Shown one piece after another: positions 12,516-23,885 of a stretch of 64,000 bases of DNA; position 1 is the stretch's first letter, and every line of letters starts with the position of its first letter. The position numbers and the translations under genes are program-made. Below the pieces are notes generated by a model. That model was not told the DNA's origin. It searched no databases and worked only from the letters and a program-made list of their open reading frames with translations. The stretch is from Apteryx mantelli (taxonomy: Eukaryota > Chordata > Aves > Apterygiformes > Apterygidae). The stretch spans positions 117,887,169 through 117,951,168 of the forward strand of contig NC_089980.1 of the NCBI RefSeq assembly GCF_036417845.1, given 5' to 3'.

Positions 12516-13980
12516 CTGCAGAGCAAGGGCTTGTCTCCTGTCAGGGCTGTCGTGGCTCTCTTCAGATACCTTGGAGCAGGAACCGCCTGCTTTCTTATTG
12601 TCGTGAGAGTCTCCTGGCTTTCTGGCATGCTCCCTGGCTGTGGGCTTTCAGGCGGTGAGATGAGCTTATTGAAGGTGAAGCAAGTGTGAAGGCATCCCTG
12701 CTTAGTACCCAAAGATGTGCATGTGGCATCTGCTGCAGCCAGCCCCAGACATGAGTTCTCTTCCTCCTGAAGGACACCTTACAATACAAAAGAAGGCATG
12801 GACAACGCAAGGGGCGAGGAGGAGGTGGGACAAAGGGGAGGCTTACATGTGCCCGGTTACCAAAAACACGGTCCCGCTGGCCTAAGCCTTGTTTGTGCCC
12901 TCATGCGGGGGGCTGCAAAGAGCTCTGCCTCCTCGTTAACGCAGCCTTTGTCAGAGACGCGAGCTGCTCTCCAGGCAGGGTTTGGGCAGCAGTTTTTATG
13001 GAGATGTGGAAACCGAGGCTCTGCCTTGCCTGTTGCGGGAGACTCAGGACACAGGCCCTGGAGCTGGTGTGCGACAGACAGGGTGCTGAGAGGCGGCTGG
13101 GCTGGCGGGGAGCCTGGCACCACCCTTGCTCAGCTGGGCTGCATTGCTGGGGCCCCAGCTTGGATGTTGCAGGCTTGGGAGACCCTGCACCACAGCACAC
13201 TGCACAGGGTGACCCTGGGCAAAGGGGCTGTATTCAGCTCCCCCCAGCCAAACTTTCTGCAGCCTTTCGTTAAGTGAGAAAGGAAGGAGGCTTTTCAGGA
13301 GCCGTTCTTCATGAAGACGATGTTTGCCTCTTGCAGAAGGACATCAGTGGATTGCCTGGAGTCTGGAGAGGAGCCTGGCTGCTTTGGAAATTGCAGGCTT
13401 GCTTCTTGACCTTAGGTGAAAGTGGGCTTCGATGGGGTTTGCCGGCTGAGCTGCTTTTGGCCCACAAAGCCCTGCCTTGTGCCCCAGCTACCTGCCTGCC
13501 TGCAGGGCAGTGCTCGTGCAGCTGAACCGACCTTGCAGGCCTTGGGCAGCCTGCGAAGGAATTGCCCTTTCTCCTGCCGCGGGGAGGCCGAGCAGTAGCA
13601 TGGATGCTTTGGTGCGGTGGAACTGCATAGTGCAAGAATGTGCAGGAAGGCTGTGGAAAAAGCAGACCCTGAAGAGAAATCAATCCCCTTTGTACAAGTG
13701 TCCAGTCTTTACGCCAAGGCCATCCTCCCTGGGAACCTACAGAGAAGCAGGCACTGCTCTGCTCTTTTGCACTCCCAGAGACTTCTCAAACGCCAGGACT
13801 TCTGGTGCCTGTAACTGATGGCGGGGGAGGGGGGGGGGAGTGCGTTTGAGCACAGTGTCACGTAATGTCATGTCTTGCTTGGGGTGCCAGGCTCTGCAGA
13901 AGTCTTGAATGACACTGCCGCCATCCCATGCTCACCTCTGATCCAGTTGTGCTAGAAAGATCTGGCTGGTGAAGGCCAGA
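12516..13980. other. GC-rich non-coding remainder of the block
   Basis: Many overlapping open frames exist on both strands, but none has a recognisable domain, and GC-richness alone explains them. A G-rich run lies near 13823-13839. Composition drops to AT-rich around 13850-13980, which marks the right edge of the block. Confidence 0.45.
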
Positions 13981-15794
13981 CACAGCTGGCCCTGTGGTGT
14001 CTCATATGACATTAGGCACCTATATTTGGGGAACTGACTCATGATCTTTGTCAATACAGTCAATAGGGCATAGAAAACAATCTATCTAAACCTAGAGTAT
14101 ACACCTTGTTCACAGTTCAGTTGTCTAAACACTGGTATTTTGTTAAATTTCAGGATATTCAGGACATCAGCTGTAGATATGACACAGGTTTTACAGGAGA
14201 CCCATTCCATTCTAGAACAGCAACTGGAGCCCAAGGTGGAATACTCCACTAATATAATGGGTTATTTTACTATTTTTATTATCTAAAATTATACTAGATA
14301 CCTATGTTTAGGCTACTGAGTCCTGGATGGGACCCAAGATGCATGATGTGTCTACAGACATCTTCACATAAATAGGCATCTGAGTCATGAGCTGAATATC
14401 ATCCCTGGTGCTCTTTTCTGTATCACTAGGGATATATTATCTTATACCAGAAAATCTCAGTTAGGGATCATCTTTTTAATCTATGCTTTTAGTGGACCAA
14501 GGAATGCTGGTCAGTACTGAGACTCTTAGGGATTACAATACATAAATGCCTTATATATCTCGTGCTTGAAGATAATGATCTAGCCTCATTTTTTTTTAAC
14601 CTCACCTTAACCTTAACAATATAGTATATCAGAGCATAAAGTCTGTTGTGCAGAGTCTAATCTGACTACTGCATAATGCTGCAGGGTATCTGCTCAAAAA
14701 TATAGACCTTGATCACATTGGCAATTTCCTCTCTGTGATGGCTTCCCATGGAATTTTAAATCAAATTTTTACCTGCCGTTTCTGTGATGTGCTAGTATCA
14801 TAATTATAATATTGATATAAGATTCTGTGAGTTCCTCCCACTGCCTCGCAGAGCAGCCTCAAACTATAATCACAGTTTGTCCCTTATTTTGTAATAAGTG
14901 GAGAGACTAGACAAATTTATCCAAAGCTAAACTCTCTCAATATTGATAGAGTAATATCAAACTGAGATTAAGATGCATATCATATTTTAACTCATCTACA
15001 GCTGCAATGTACTTTGCAGTCTAGGCACAAGTCCAGCAAAGCTTTAGGTTGGAATTCTGAGGACAGAGAACTAAACTGAAACAAAAACTTAACAGTTTTG
15101 GGACAGACCCTTGGAAGTTTTATGAATTACTATTCAATGCAATGTCTAAAATAACAGGAGACTGGACTTACTGACCCACGCAGTCCTTTCCATTCCACTT
15201 ACACATCACAGCTAGTGTTAGCTGTTTTTTTTTTTTTTAACAGCATGATATTGTTATCGTTATTGTTATTATATTCCATTTTTCATTGATTGGTATTATC
15301 CAGTTCATCATTTCTAATACATTGTTGTTATTAAGTACAGAATACATGAATATATTTTCTTTCAGAATATCTTTTGCTGTTGTGTTTAAAAATAAGAAGA
15401 TTTATGATTCCTTCCTCAATCTTTTTAACTTAAAATTCTCTACCATTGCACACCATAAGAAGGCCTTGTAAAATGAATACAGCTGTTTGTCAGAACTGCA
15501 GACAGGCTTCTGTTTGCTTGTTTGTTTTCATAGTTGTGTAGATATTGTGATATCTGGTTGTGTAGATTTTCATTATCATGATGAAAACACCAGTTATTCC
15601 TAGACACTTGTTCACACAATTGGGTATAGAAAAAGGAAAAACACTAGTACCAATAGTAAGACAAGTATTAGTCATAGAAAGTTTGGCTGTTTTACTGAAA
15701 GAGAAATATAAGTATTTGTGACAAACTAATGCAGCTTCTTGGCTTGTTAAAACAAAATGCAATGGAAAAGAGTGCATAGAACTAGAGAAAATTG
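13981..15794. other. AT-rich intergenic sequence
   Basis: No gene is seen. A 14-base thymine run lies at 15225-15238. The stretch from about 15203 to 15315 resembles 16870-16980. Confidence 0.6.
15203..15315 (+). repeat. Diverged direct repeat, copy 1
   Basis: The order CACAGCT.GTGTTAGC, a T-run, AACA.CATGATATTGTTAT, then TTTTTCAT and CAGTTCAT is shared with 16870-16980. Similarity is clear but far from complete. It may be an unnamed dispersed repeat or a local duplication. Confidence 0.55.
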
Positions 15795-16355
15795 TAAGCT
15801 GGGAGGAAGGAACCTCTGCAGGTCATTTCTAAGCAGAGTTTACCTCAAAGCCAAACCACGTTCCTCAAGGACTCATCTAGCTGAGTTTTGAAAGCATCCA
15901 AGGATGGATATTCCACAGTCTGTCTGGGTAACCTGCTGCAGGGCTTCACCACTCCCATGGTGAGGAATGTTTTCCTCACACCCAGGTGCAATTTTCCTTG
16001 CTGCAACTTGTGACTAGTGCACCTTGTCCTTTCACCTGTCACCTCTGAAAGGAGTCGGCCCCCATCTTCTGCCTAATCCCCTTTCAAGCAGTGAAAGACA
16101 GAAGTTAGGTCCAGCCTCAGTCTTCTCTTCTGAAGAAGAAACCCAGCTCGCCCAGCCTCTCCTTGTATATCATATGCACCAGACCCCTAACCATATTAAG
16201 GGACCTCCACTGGCCTCCCTCCAGCATGTCAATCTCTCTCTTGTACTGGGGACCCTAAACTGGACGCAGTCTTCCAGATGTGGCCTAATGGGGAGAATAG
16301 ACCTCCCAGCTAGCAAGTTTTGCCAGTGCAGCCCAGTTTGCAGTTAGCCTTCACC
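15795..16355 (-). mobile_element. CR1 LINE 3' fragment, antisense, decayed
   Basis: Antisense to CR1. It holds the 3'-end region around GTTTTGAAAGCATCCAAGGATG, the GAGGAATGTTTTCCTCACACC stretch, and the segment reading CTCCAGCATGTC...CTTGTACTGGGGA. These correspond to the C-terminal coding end and 3' region of the complete copy at 59400-59800. Many substitutions and indels indicate an older insertion. Confidence 0.75.
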
Positions 16356-16869
16356 TCCACAAGACCATAGTGCTGACATGTCTTCAAAACTTGGTATTCG
16401 TGTTAAAATGAAATAAGAACCCATGCCCAATAACATGACTACAAGTTTTCTCTTTTTAAGCGAACTTAAGGCATGTAGAATAGAGACATGCTTGTTTAAC
16501 TTACTCTTTAAAAAATACATTCAACAGTTCTCCTAGGAAATCTACTGCAGTAATTACCATTAGAATATTTTCTCAAATTTTTGACTCAATTAGGAAAAGT
16601 GGGACATGCAAAATATTGTGTTACTTTCTTCTCTGAACAACTTTTTATGTATCATATGTAAACCAAAGCAATCTTCTTTTAGTGCTTTCTCAGATATATT
16701 TTCTAGGCTCCTAATCATTCTTGTTTCTTTCCTCCAGAAATTTTGCAATTTGGCAGTTTCTTCTTAGAAATAAGTTGTTCATAAGTAAACAGTATGCCCA
16801 CTGAGAACTTACCAATGCTAAATAGAAATATTTACTTCACAAGTTTTGCATACAATACCTTTATTTATA

Positions 16870-16980
16870 CCTCACAGCTGGTGTTAGCAATTTGTTTTTT
16901 AACAACATGATATTGTTATTATTATATTTAATTTTTCATGATGGTTAGTATTTTACAGTTCATTATAACTGTTCTAGATT
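16870..16980 (+). repeat. Diverged direct repeat, copy 2
   Basis: This is the partner of 15203-15315, in the same orientation and about 1.66 kb away. Shared blocks include CATGATATTGTTATT and TTTTTCATGATGG-like sequence. One or both copies may belong to an old LINE remnant. Confidence 0.55.
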
Positions 16981-17039
16981 CTTTCCTTCAGAACAATCTC
17001 ACCCTCACATGCCATTTGCTATCCATTTTCTGTTTGTAC

Positions 17040-17260
17040 AGTTGGTTATTGTACCCCAGCACTATTTCTCAGTTTCTACTCAGCTTCAACTATTCTTTTC
17101 CTGTTATGTTTTTCAAACTTTTTTTTAATTTGACAAGAACATTTTGAATTCTACATCTAAATTTGCAGATTCTTCCAATTTAGAGTCACCTGCTGATTTA
17201 GTAAGCTTAGTTTATTCTCTTCTGCTATTTTGAAAATAGTCAGTTTCCTCTAATAAGAAA
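17040..17260 (-). mobile_element. Possible ancient CR1-like remnant
   Basis: The segment around AGAGTCACCTGCTGATTTAGTAAGC is similar to the reverse complement of the CR1 region encoding the FADD motif (near 58980-59010). Divergence is high and only this short stretch matches, so the call is weak. Confidence 0.3.
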
Positions 17261-19186
17261 GAAATATTAAATAAATATGAAATGTTACAGAGACTTCTTG
17301 ATCTATCATTATATCTGCCTAACATTTACTGTCTTTATCTTTAAGGTATAAAATATTAAAAATTGTATTTAAATATTGTTAATAAAAGATGATTATGTAC
17401 CCTATATGACAATTTTAGCTTGAAAATAAGATAGGTTTCTTATGAAACATCAAATAAATCCAAAGAAAGAATTACAACATCCTAGCTGTTCATTAGCTGG
17501 AAAATAAATTGAAATATTTGCATAAGGTTAAGTGAAGAACAGAACCAGGTTGGGAAAGAAAGGCCAAAAAAGAAATTTATGAGCTATGGCTCAATGAAGT
17601 ATCTGACAAATTCCACTTGACTTATTTAGGATGTAGTTGGGACTTGATTCACAGCTATGTTACTCCAGGGTTATGGGAGCATTCCACCCAGTTTGTTTTC
17701 TTCAGGTACAGATGGCAGAAATATAGATTTTAGCTTAATCAGCATAAATTCCTACATTTCTGCTACATTTAGGAAATCAGCACTGCAGCAGCTCCACTGA
17801 TAGGAAGGCAACATTTTCCACATGCAATTTACCCTTGAGGGAGATGGTGTAGACAAGTGTGTGACCTGTTATTCAGGGAGATGTAATATTTGTTTATTAA
17901 ACAGACACTTTCTCAAACCTCTAACGAAATTTACAACATCCTTAGACAATCTTTTCCAAAGCTTAATTATTCTGTTCTTTTGATAATATTTCATAATGCC
18001 TAACTTAAATCTTTCCTTTTGCAATTAAATCCTTTTATTTTTATCTGCTTTGGATAAAAGCTATTTCCAAAGGCTTTTAAAACATTTGATAATTATTCCA
18101 TGTAACATTTTTCCCTTAAAGAACTGTCCTTCTTGCAGTCTCTCATAGATCATGTTTCAAGAACTTGATTATTGGTGTACACAAATGTACACAGTGCAAG
18201 GTAAAGTAGGTTCACTAATACTATAATAATAAACATTGATCAGATATTGTGCTAATGGAAAGCAGTCTGAAAATCTATGATAGTCAGCAAAAAGGCTGTA
18301 TGATTTGCCAAAGCATGTCAATACCAAAAGGCATATAAACTTCATCATCCAGATAACTTTCTTTCCATTTAAAATGACCTTTAATGAAATTTCTATTCAT
18401 ACTAAAATGTGCAAATCTTAATTATTCTTAGTGAAGGTACCAACTTCAAGGTTACTCAGTATCATATGAATATTTCAGTTGTTTAAAACACAACCTTCAA
18501 AGAATTCTTTGGAAACCTAGTTCATTTTATGTTTTCATTGATTTTTTTTCCCTTTACCATTCAATATTCAGTTACAAAGTGTAAAATAGAGTTGTCAGTT
18601 ATCCACAGGACATTTGTGGCCCTTTGAGATTAAAGGTGCTTGATAAACCATAAATGTGATAACCTTTTGGCTGTGCCTCAAAAATATTTCACTGTGGTCT
18701 TTTCATGAAAAGTGAATATTGTATAAATCAAATTAAGAGTGAAAGTCTTCTCTTACTCTCCTCTTCAGCAGTTTATTGACAAATTGGCTCTGTTACAGCT
18801 CTACTGTTGAGGTTTCACAGATATATTGTGATTTAAAATATCTATTGTCCACATTTCCATATCAATGTCCTAGCGATACATAAGCATTGGAAAGAAAAAC
18901 CCTAAGACTAAGAAGGGAGAGAACCAAAGTGGAAATGAAGACAGATTATGGGACAAATTATCAGTTGATGTAAGTTGGCGACACTCTAGAGAAATCAATA
19001 AAGATGATTTAGTAAATGTAACTGAAAATCACAGCACAATGTATCTTGCAAAAACAAAGATGCTTTTTTACACTGTACTATTTATGGCCTAGTTTAGCAG
19101 ATGATTTGTTTCTGAGAACAACATCTTTGATTATGTTGGAACTAGTCATGCATTTAAGATGAAGTTTCTATTTAAATGGTTGATAA

Positions 19187-20240
19187 GTGTCACAGGACAA
19201 CCAACTACCTTACAGTCCCAGACCGTGGGGGTTTTGTGTGGCACAAGGGAGAGGAGGAGGGGGAGAGGAGATTTACTGCATGACTCCACAACTCATTTCA
19301 AAGATCAAAATTTACTACAGAAGCTGCAATGGTACAAAGCAAGAATTCATATTAACAGAAACTCAGCTCAACTACAATACTTATTTCTAATTACACTAAA
19401 AGTTATGCTAACAGTAACTACTTAGTAAACAAAAAAGGATAGCTAATTTATACCAACTGTAAATACCCAAACTAATGAACTAGGCAAACCAATTCTGATT
19501 GATCTTACCCACACGTTGCCTCAGCGACCAACATACACTCAATCCCAGGGAAGCAACTGCAGGAGGGCATCCCCATCCCAAAGGGTTCCACAAGTTGGCA
19601 AACCCACTGCCACCCACAAAGAGCCAAAGATGGCCTCCAGGGCCAACCTATTTATACTCTTCAGGGGAAGGTGGAGGTGGAGTCGCTAGGCCAGTTACAA
19701 TTCTCTTCATGCAGGCGCAGTCCCTGGCTCTTGGCTGCTGCAGGGTTCAACTCTCCTCTATCATTGTTATGATGATCACACCCACAGTCACGGGGTGTGG
19801 GGGGGTGGACAAACACCCCCAATGGCAGGCTAGCTGCCTTGCACATTCCCCAGCACTGAAGAAAGGAGTTTGAGTGACTGACTGCTTTACTCTTGCAGTG
19901 GGGGTCCCAAGGAGGGATCCCATAGCTGGGCTAAGAAGGAGTTAATTCCAGTCCACAAAGGGGCCCCAGCCATTAAAGCAGGTGTTACCTCTCAAGGTCC
20001 TGATGAGGAGGAGACAGTCCTGACCACAGCAATTAACACTGCCCCGGCAGTGAGAGGAGGCTTTTGTTTCTCAAGCTCCAGGCACCCAAGCAGGCCTTAT
20101 CTCAAAGTCTTCACATTCTCCCTTTTAGAGTGCAAAACGCAGGAATTCAGACTGCTTGTAAGTGGTACCAAATGTGTATGGGGGGGGGGGGGGGGAGCAG
20201 GGGATGGAAAGCTGGGAGCATCCCCCCACAATATGCATCA
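19187..20240 (-). mobile_element. Possible degenerate LTR-type sequence
   Basis: A moderately GC-rich island interrupts AT-rich DNA. Its left edge TGTCACAGG would be the CA-ending 3' terminus of an antisense LTR. On the minus strand it has a TATAAATAGG-like box (complement of about 19647-19658). A 16-base G run lies at 20180-20195. No matching terminal TG or target-site duplication was found, so this could equally be an unrelated CpG-containing segment. Confidence 0.25.
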
Positions 20241-22595
20241 GGAAAAAAAAGCCGACTGCAAACATCTGAGGAACAGTTGTAGAGCAAGAAAGGTAAAAAA
20301 GGTGGGGAGTCAATGTAAAGTAAAGAGAATGGAACAGTGAGGCAGAGTCAGGGTAGGGCATGTGAGCTACTGCCATTAGGAGGTTGCAGTCCTGTAGTCT
20401 AATGAATATAAATAATAATGATTTTGAATTATTACACAAGAAGTCAGGGTGGCTGAATACAACCTAAAATGGATGGAGAACCTGACTGATTTATCTTTTA
20501 ATGCTTTCTAATTGAATTTCTTTCCCAGTATAATTCATTCTACTCCCTTGCTATGTAAGTTACTGAACACATATGTCTACTGAGTGCCAAATCGGTGAAG
20601 ATTATGCATTGTTTTGCCACCTAATTTTCCGATCCTTTTACTCAATTTTATATATCAGCACTGAATTTAGTCCAGGGATTTTGGCTACAAGAGAGCAAAA
20701 GATGAGTTTGTGGGCAGGAAGCCTGCAAGATTCAGCTCTGCTCTACATTTCTTTAACACCCCATCAATTCACTTTGGGTGAAAATATTTTTCAAGTGTAA
20801 CTAAAGATTATAGAGAGGAACCTAATGTTCTTTTCAAAGTGCTTAGACACCTAAATCCAACTAACCTCTATCTCAAGAGCCTTTAGGCCTTTCTGAAAAT
20901 TCTAACCTAAGAAAATACTCAAACTGGAAATATTACAGCAACACATGCAAACTTTGACAGACCAGGTTAAAAGTAAAATTTAAATCCTTTTTTTTCATGA
21001 TGCAAAATAAAACAGGCTTATTGTTCACATTTTGGTTTTGATTTTTGTGTAGAAAAGTGTCCATTAGTTTTGCATCTACTGCTATTCCTGCTTTTCATGC
21101 TTCTTCCTCTATGCTGTGGTTATTATTTATCAGCCAGATTCTTTGCCAAAAAAAGAAGTATTTAAAATAGTCTTTTCATGTTGATTATATAACTTAACAC
21201 CTTCTGTGTTTTTATTATGTGGACTTGCTATTGCTGTGAATTGCAGATTGTCCATAAACAGTTTCAGTCTGTAACCTAGCCAGTAGCTGCAAGTACTTTA
21301 TGAACAGAACTCTCACTGCAATGACTCCTGTCCAGGTCTGAAAAAAACATGGGGAACTAAAATCAGGCTTAGTTTGTATTCATGAACCCCAACTGAAAAT
21401 GACAATCCTGAAAACTTCTATTTATTTGTCACCTTAGAGTGCCTAAACTGCATAATCACCTCAGCAAATTTTCTCAGGCACTTAAAAATGTGCTTCCCTC
21501 TATGTCTAGAAGTGTCTTGACTTTGATAGTATTGGATGCCTGCCTCTTTTTCAAGGACTGTTTGTATACTAGCTGATCCCACTTTATATATAAATTGGCC
21601 ACTCAGAGAAGAAATTGGAACCTGAGATCCTGCTCTGACCATTGAATTATTGAATTGTGGTCTTTCTGTCTCTCATTTAAATTAGTGAGTCTTTATTTCT
21701 GCTCTGTGTAGTGGCTCAAATTCAAGAAGTGAAGGAAGAAGCATTATTCTGTTCTATCTATGTCCTTCAAAAGCCTGCATTTTGGTGCAGCTCTGGAGTA
21801 CAGAAATGCAGTTTAGATTCTGCCAATGTAAAGAAGGAATTGAGTCTAACCACCTGATGACCCTCACAAAGCTCCAGCATGATTTCACTATAATGTGTTG
21901 GTGACCAGCAAGCTCCAGCCTGTTCTCAAAACACCAGAGATTGCCACATGTTTAAAGAAAAAAAGGAGAAGTCTATGTTCTCAGAGGGCTGAAGACATGT
22001 TGCTATGGCCTCAGAGCAAGAACTTAATTATTTGGCTGTCTATAGGCACCTCTTTGTTTGAACAGGTTGTCTGTAGATGGTGTGCAATGGTTATTTTTCC
22101 CTCTGATTATTTTGGATTTCATACTGAAGTAACTGTACTCTGTAAAAGAGCATACATACCTGAGATTATACTCTGCATTTTATACCTCAGAGACCTTTGA
22201 GGTATATAGAAGCAAGTTACTACATTTAGGGGGCACAGTGTAGCCTACTATAGCTTGGGTTACAGTTTATGCTAGTTAATCTTGCTTACCATGTCTACAT
22301 TACTTCCAGATCCAGTCCATCCAGTGCTAGCAACAACTCCAATCCCACTGCTAGACCGATTAATGAGCACTTTGCCCTAATCCCTTAGTTTTACTTTAGC
22401 TCATTTTTGCCATTACTGTAGTTAGTAATATTTTTTCAGGTAATTGCTGGGTACTACCATAAAACCCATAAGTTCAACAATATAGTATTTGAATCGTAGT
22501 CTGGTTTGATCTGGGAAATCAAATGATAATTTTTAATTGACTGTGCTAGAGACAACGTGCTGATTATGACTGTGATTGGTAATGCAAATCTTTAA
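20241..22595. other. AT-rich intergenic sequence
   Basis: No gene, RNA or repeat structure is recognisable. The short open frames present carry no domain. Confidence 0.55.
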
Positions 22596-22599
22596 AACA

Positions 22600-23885
22600 C
22601 AGAATCACAGAATAGCTGAGGTTGGAAAGGACCTCTGGAGATCGTCTATCCAACTCCCTGCTCAATGAAGGGTCATCTACAGCAGGTTTCCCAGGACCCT
22701 CTCCGGATGGCTTTTGAATATCTCCAAGGATGGAGATTCTGCAGCCTCTCTGGGCAATCTGTCCCCATGCTTGACCATCCTCACAGTATATATGTATTTT
22801 TTATGTTTAAACAGAATTCCCTGTGTTTCAATTTGTGCCCGTTACCTCTCGTCCTGTCATTGGCCACTACTGAGAAAAGTCTGGCTCTGTCTTCTATACT
22901 TTCTCCATCACGTATTTATAAACATGGATAAAATCCCCCTGCAGCCTTCTCTCCAGGCTGAACAATCACAACCCTCTCAGCCTCTCCTTGTATGTTAGAT
23001 GCTCTGGTCCCTTCATCATCTTTGTGGCCCTTTGCCGGACTTGCTCCAGTATGTCCCTTTCTCTTTTGCGCTGGGTAGCCCAGCACTGCACACAGCACTC
23101 CAAATGTGGCCTCACCAGGACTGAGTAGAGGGGGAGGATCACCTCCCTCAATCTGCTGGCAACATTCTTCCTAATGCACCCCAGGATACCATTGGTCTTC
23201 TTGGCCACAGAGGCACATTGCTGGCTCATGGTCAACCTGTTGTCCACCAGGACTCCCTAGGTCTTTCTCTGCAGAGCTGCTTTCCAGCAGATCAGTCCCC
23301 AGCATGTACTAGTGCATGGGGTTATTCTTCCCCAGGTACAGACTTGGCATGTCTCTTTGTTGAACTTCAGGAGATTCCTGTCAGCCCACCTCTCCAGCCT
23401 GTCAAGGTCCCTCTGAATGGCAGTGCAACCACCTGGTGTATCAATCACACCGTTCAAAGATAATTGAAAGTGATTTCACAGTGACATTGTCCAGCACTCA
23501 CATTGACACTCACACTTGCAAGTGCATCCCATCGTGTCCCATGGACTTGTGTATGTCCAGTTTGGTTAAATGTTCTGTAACCTTGATCCTCCTACAACAA
23601 ATCTTCATCAATACAGACTTTCTCACTGGTCTCAGGGTCTGGGATTGCTGAAGGAAATCTTACCAGTAAAGACCAAGGCAAAGAAGGCATTCAGTACTCA
23701 GTACCTCTGCCTTTTCTATGCCCTTTGTCACTGGGTTCCCTGCCCCATTCATTAGTGGGCACTAGTCTTCCTTGTGCTGCTGATACACCTGTAGAATACC
23801 CTTCACAGCCCTCACCGCATTCAACTCTAGATGCTTTTTGGCTTTCTAACTCATCCTGGTACACTCAGACAGCAGATCTTATTCC
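22600..23885 (-). mobile_element. CR1 LINE fragment, antisense, with internal loss
   Basis: The left edge (about 22600) is the CR1 3' end in reverse: AGAATCACAGAATAGC, then GGTTGGAAAGGACCTCTGG. On the minus strand 23247-22966 and 23457-23257 encode RT C-terminal sequence ([35 protein letters not shown]). Beyond about 23520 the match jumps to an earlier part of ORF2 (complement around 23670-23720 equals the [11 protein letters not shown] region, and 23780-23880 equals the region just upstream). Part of RT is therefore deleted or scrambled at about 23460-23640. Confidence 0.8.

Larger units (their letters stand above)
16356..19190. other. AT-rich intergenic sequence with old repeat traces
   Basis: No gene is seen. 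It contains the second copy of the diverged direct repeat (16870-16980) and a possible very old CR1 remnant (about 17040-17260). Confidence 0.5.

Noticed and set aside
12798..13818. Several overlapping open frames in GC-rich sequence
   Set aside because: Open frames on both strands are expected from GC-richness; no domain or phase-matched exons.
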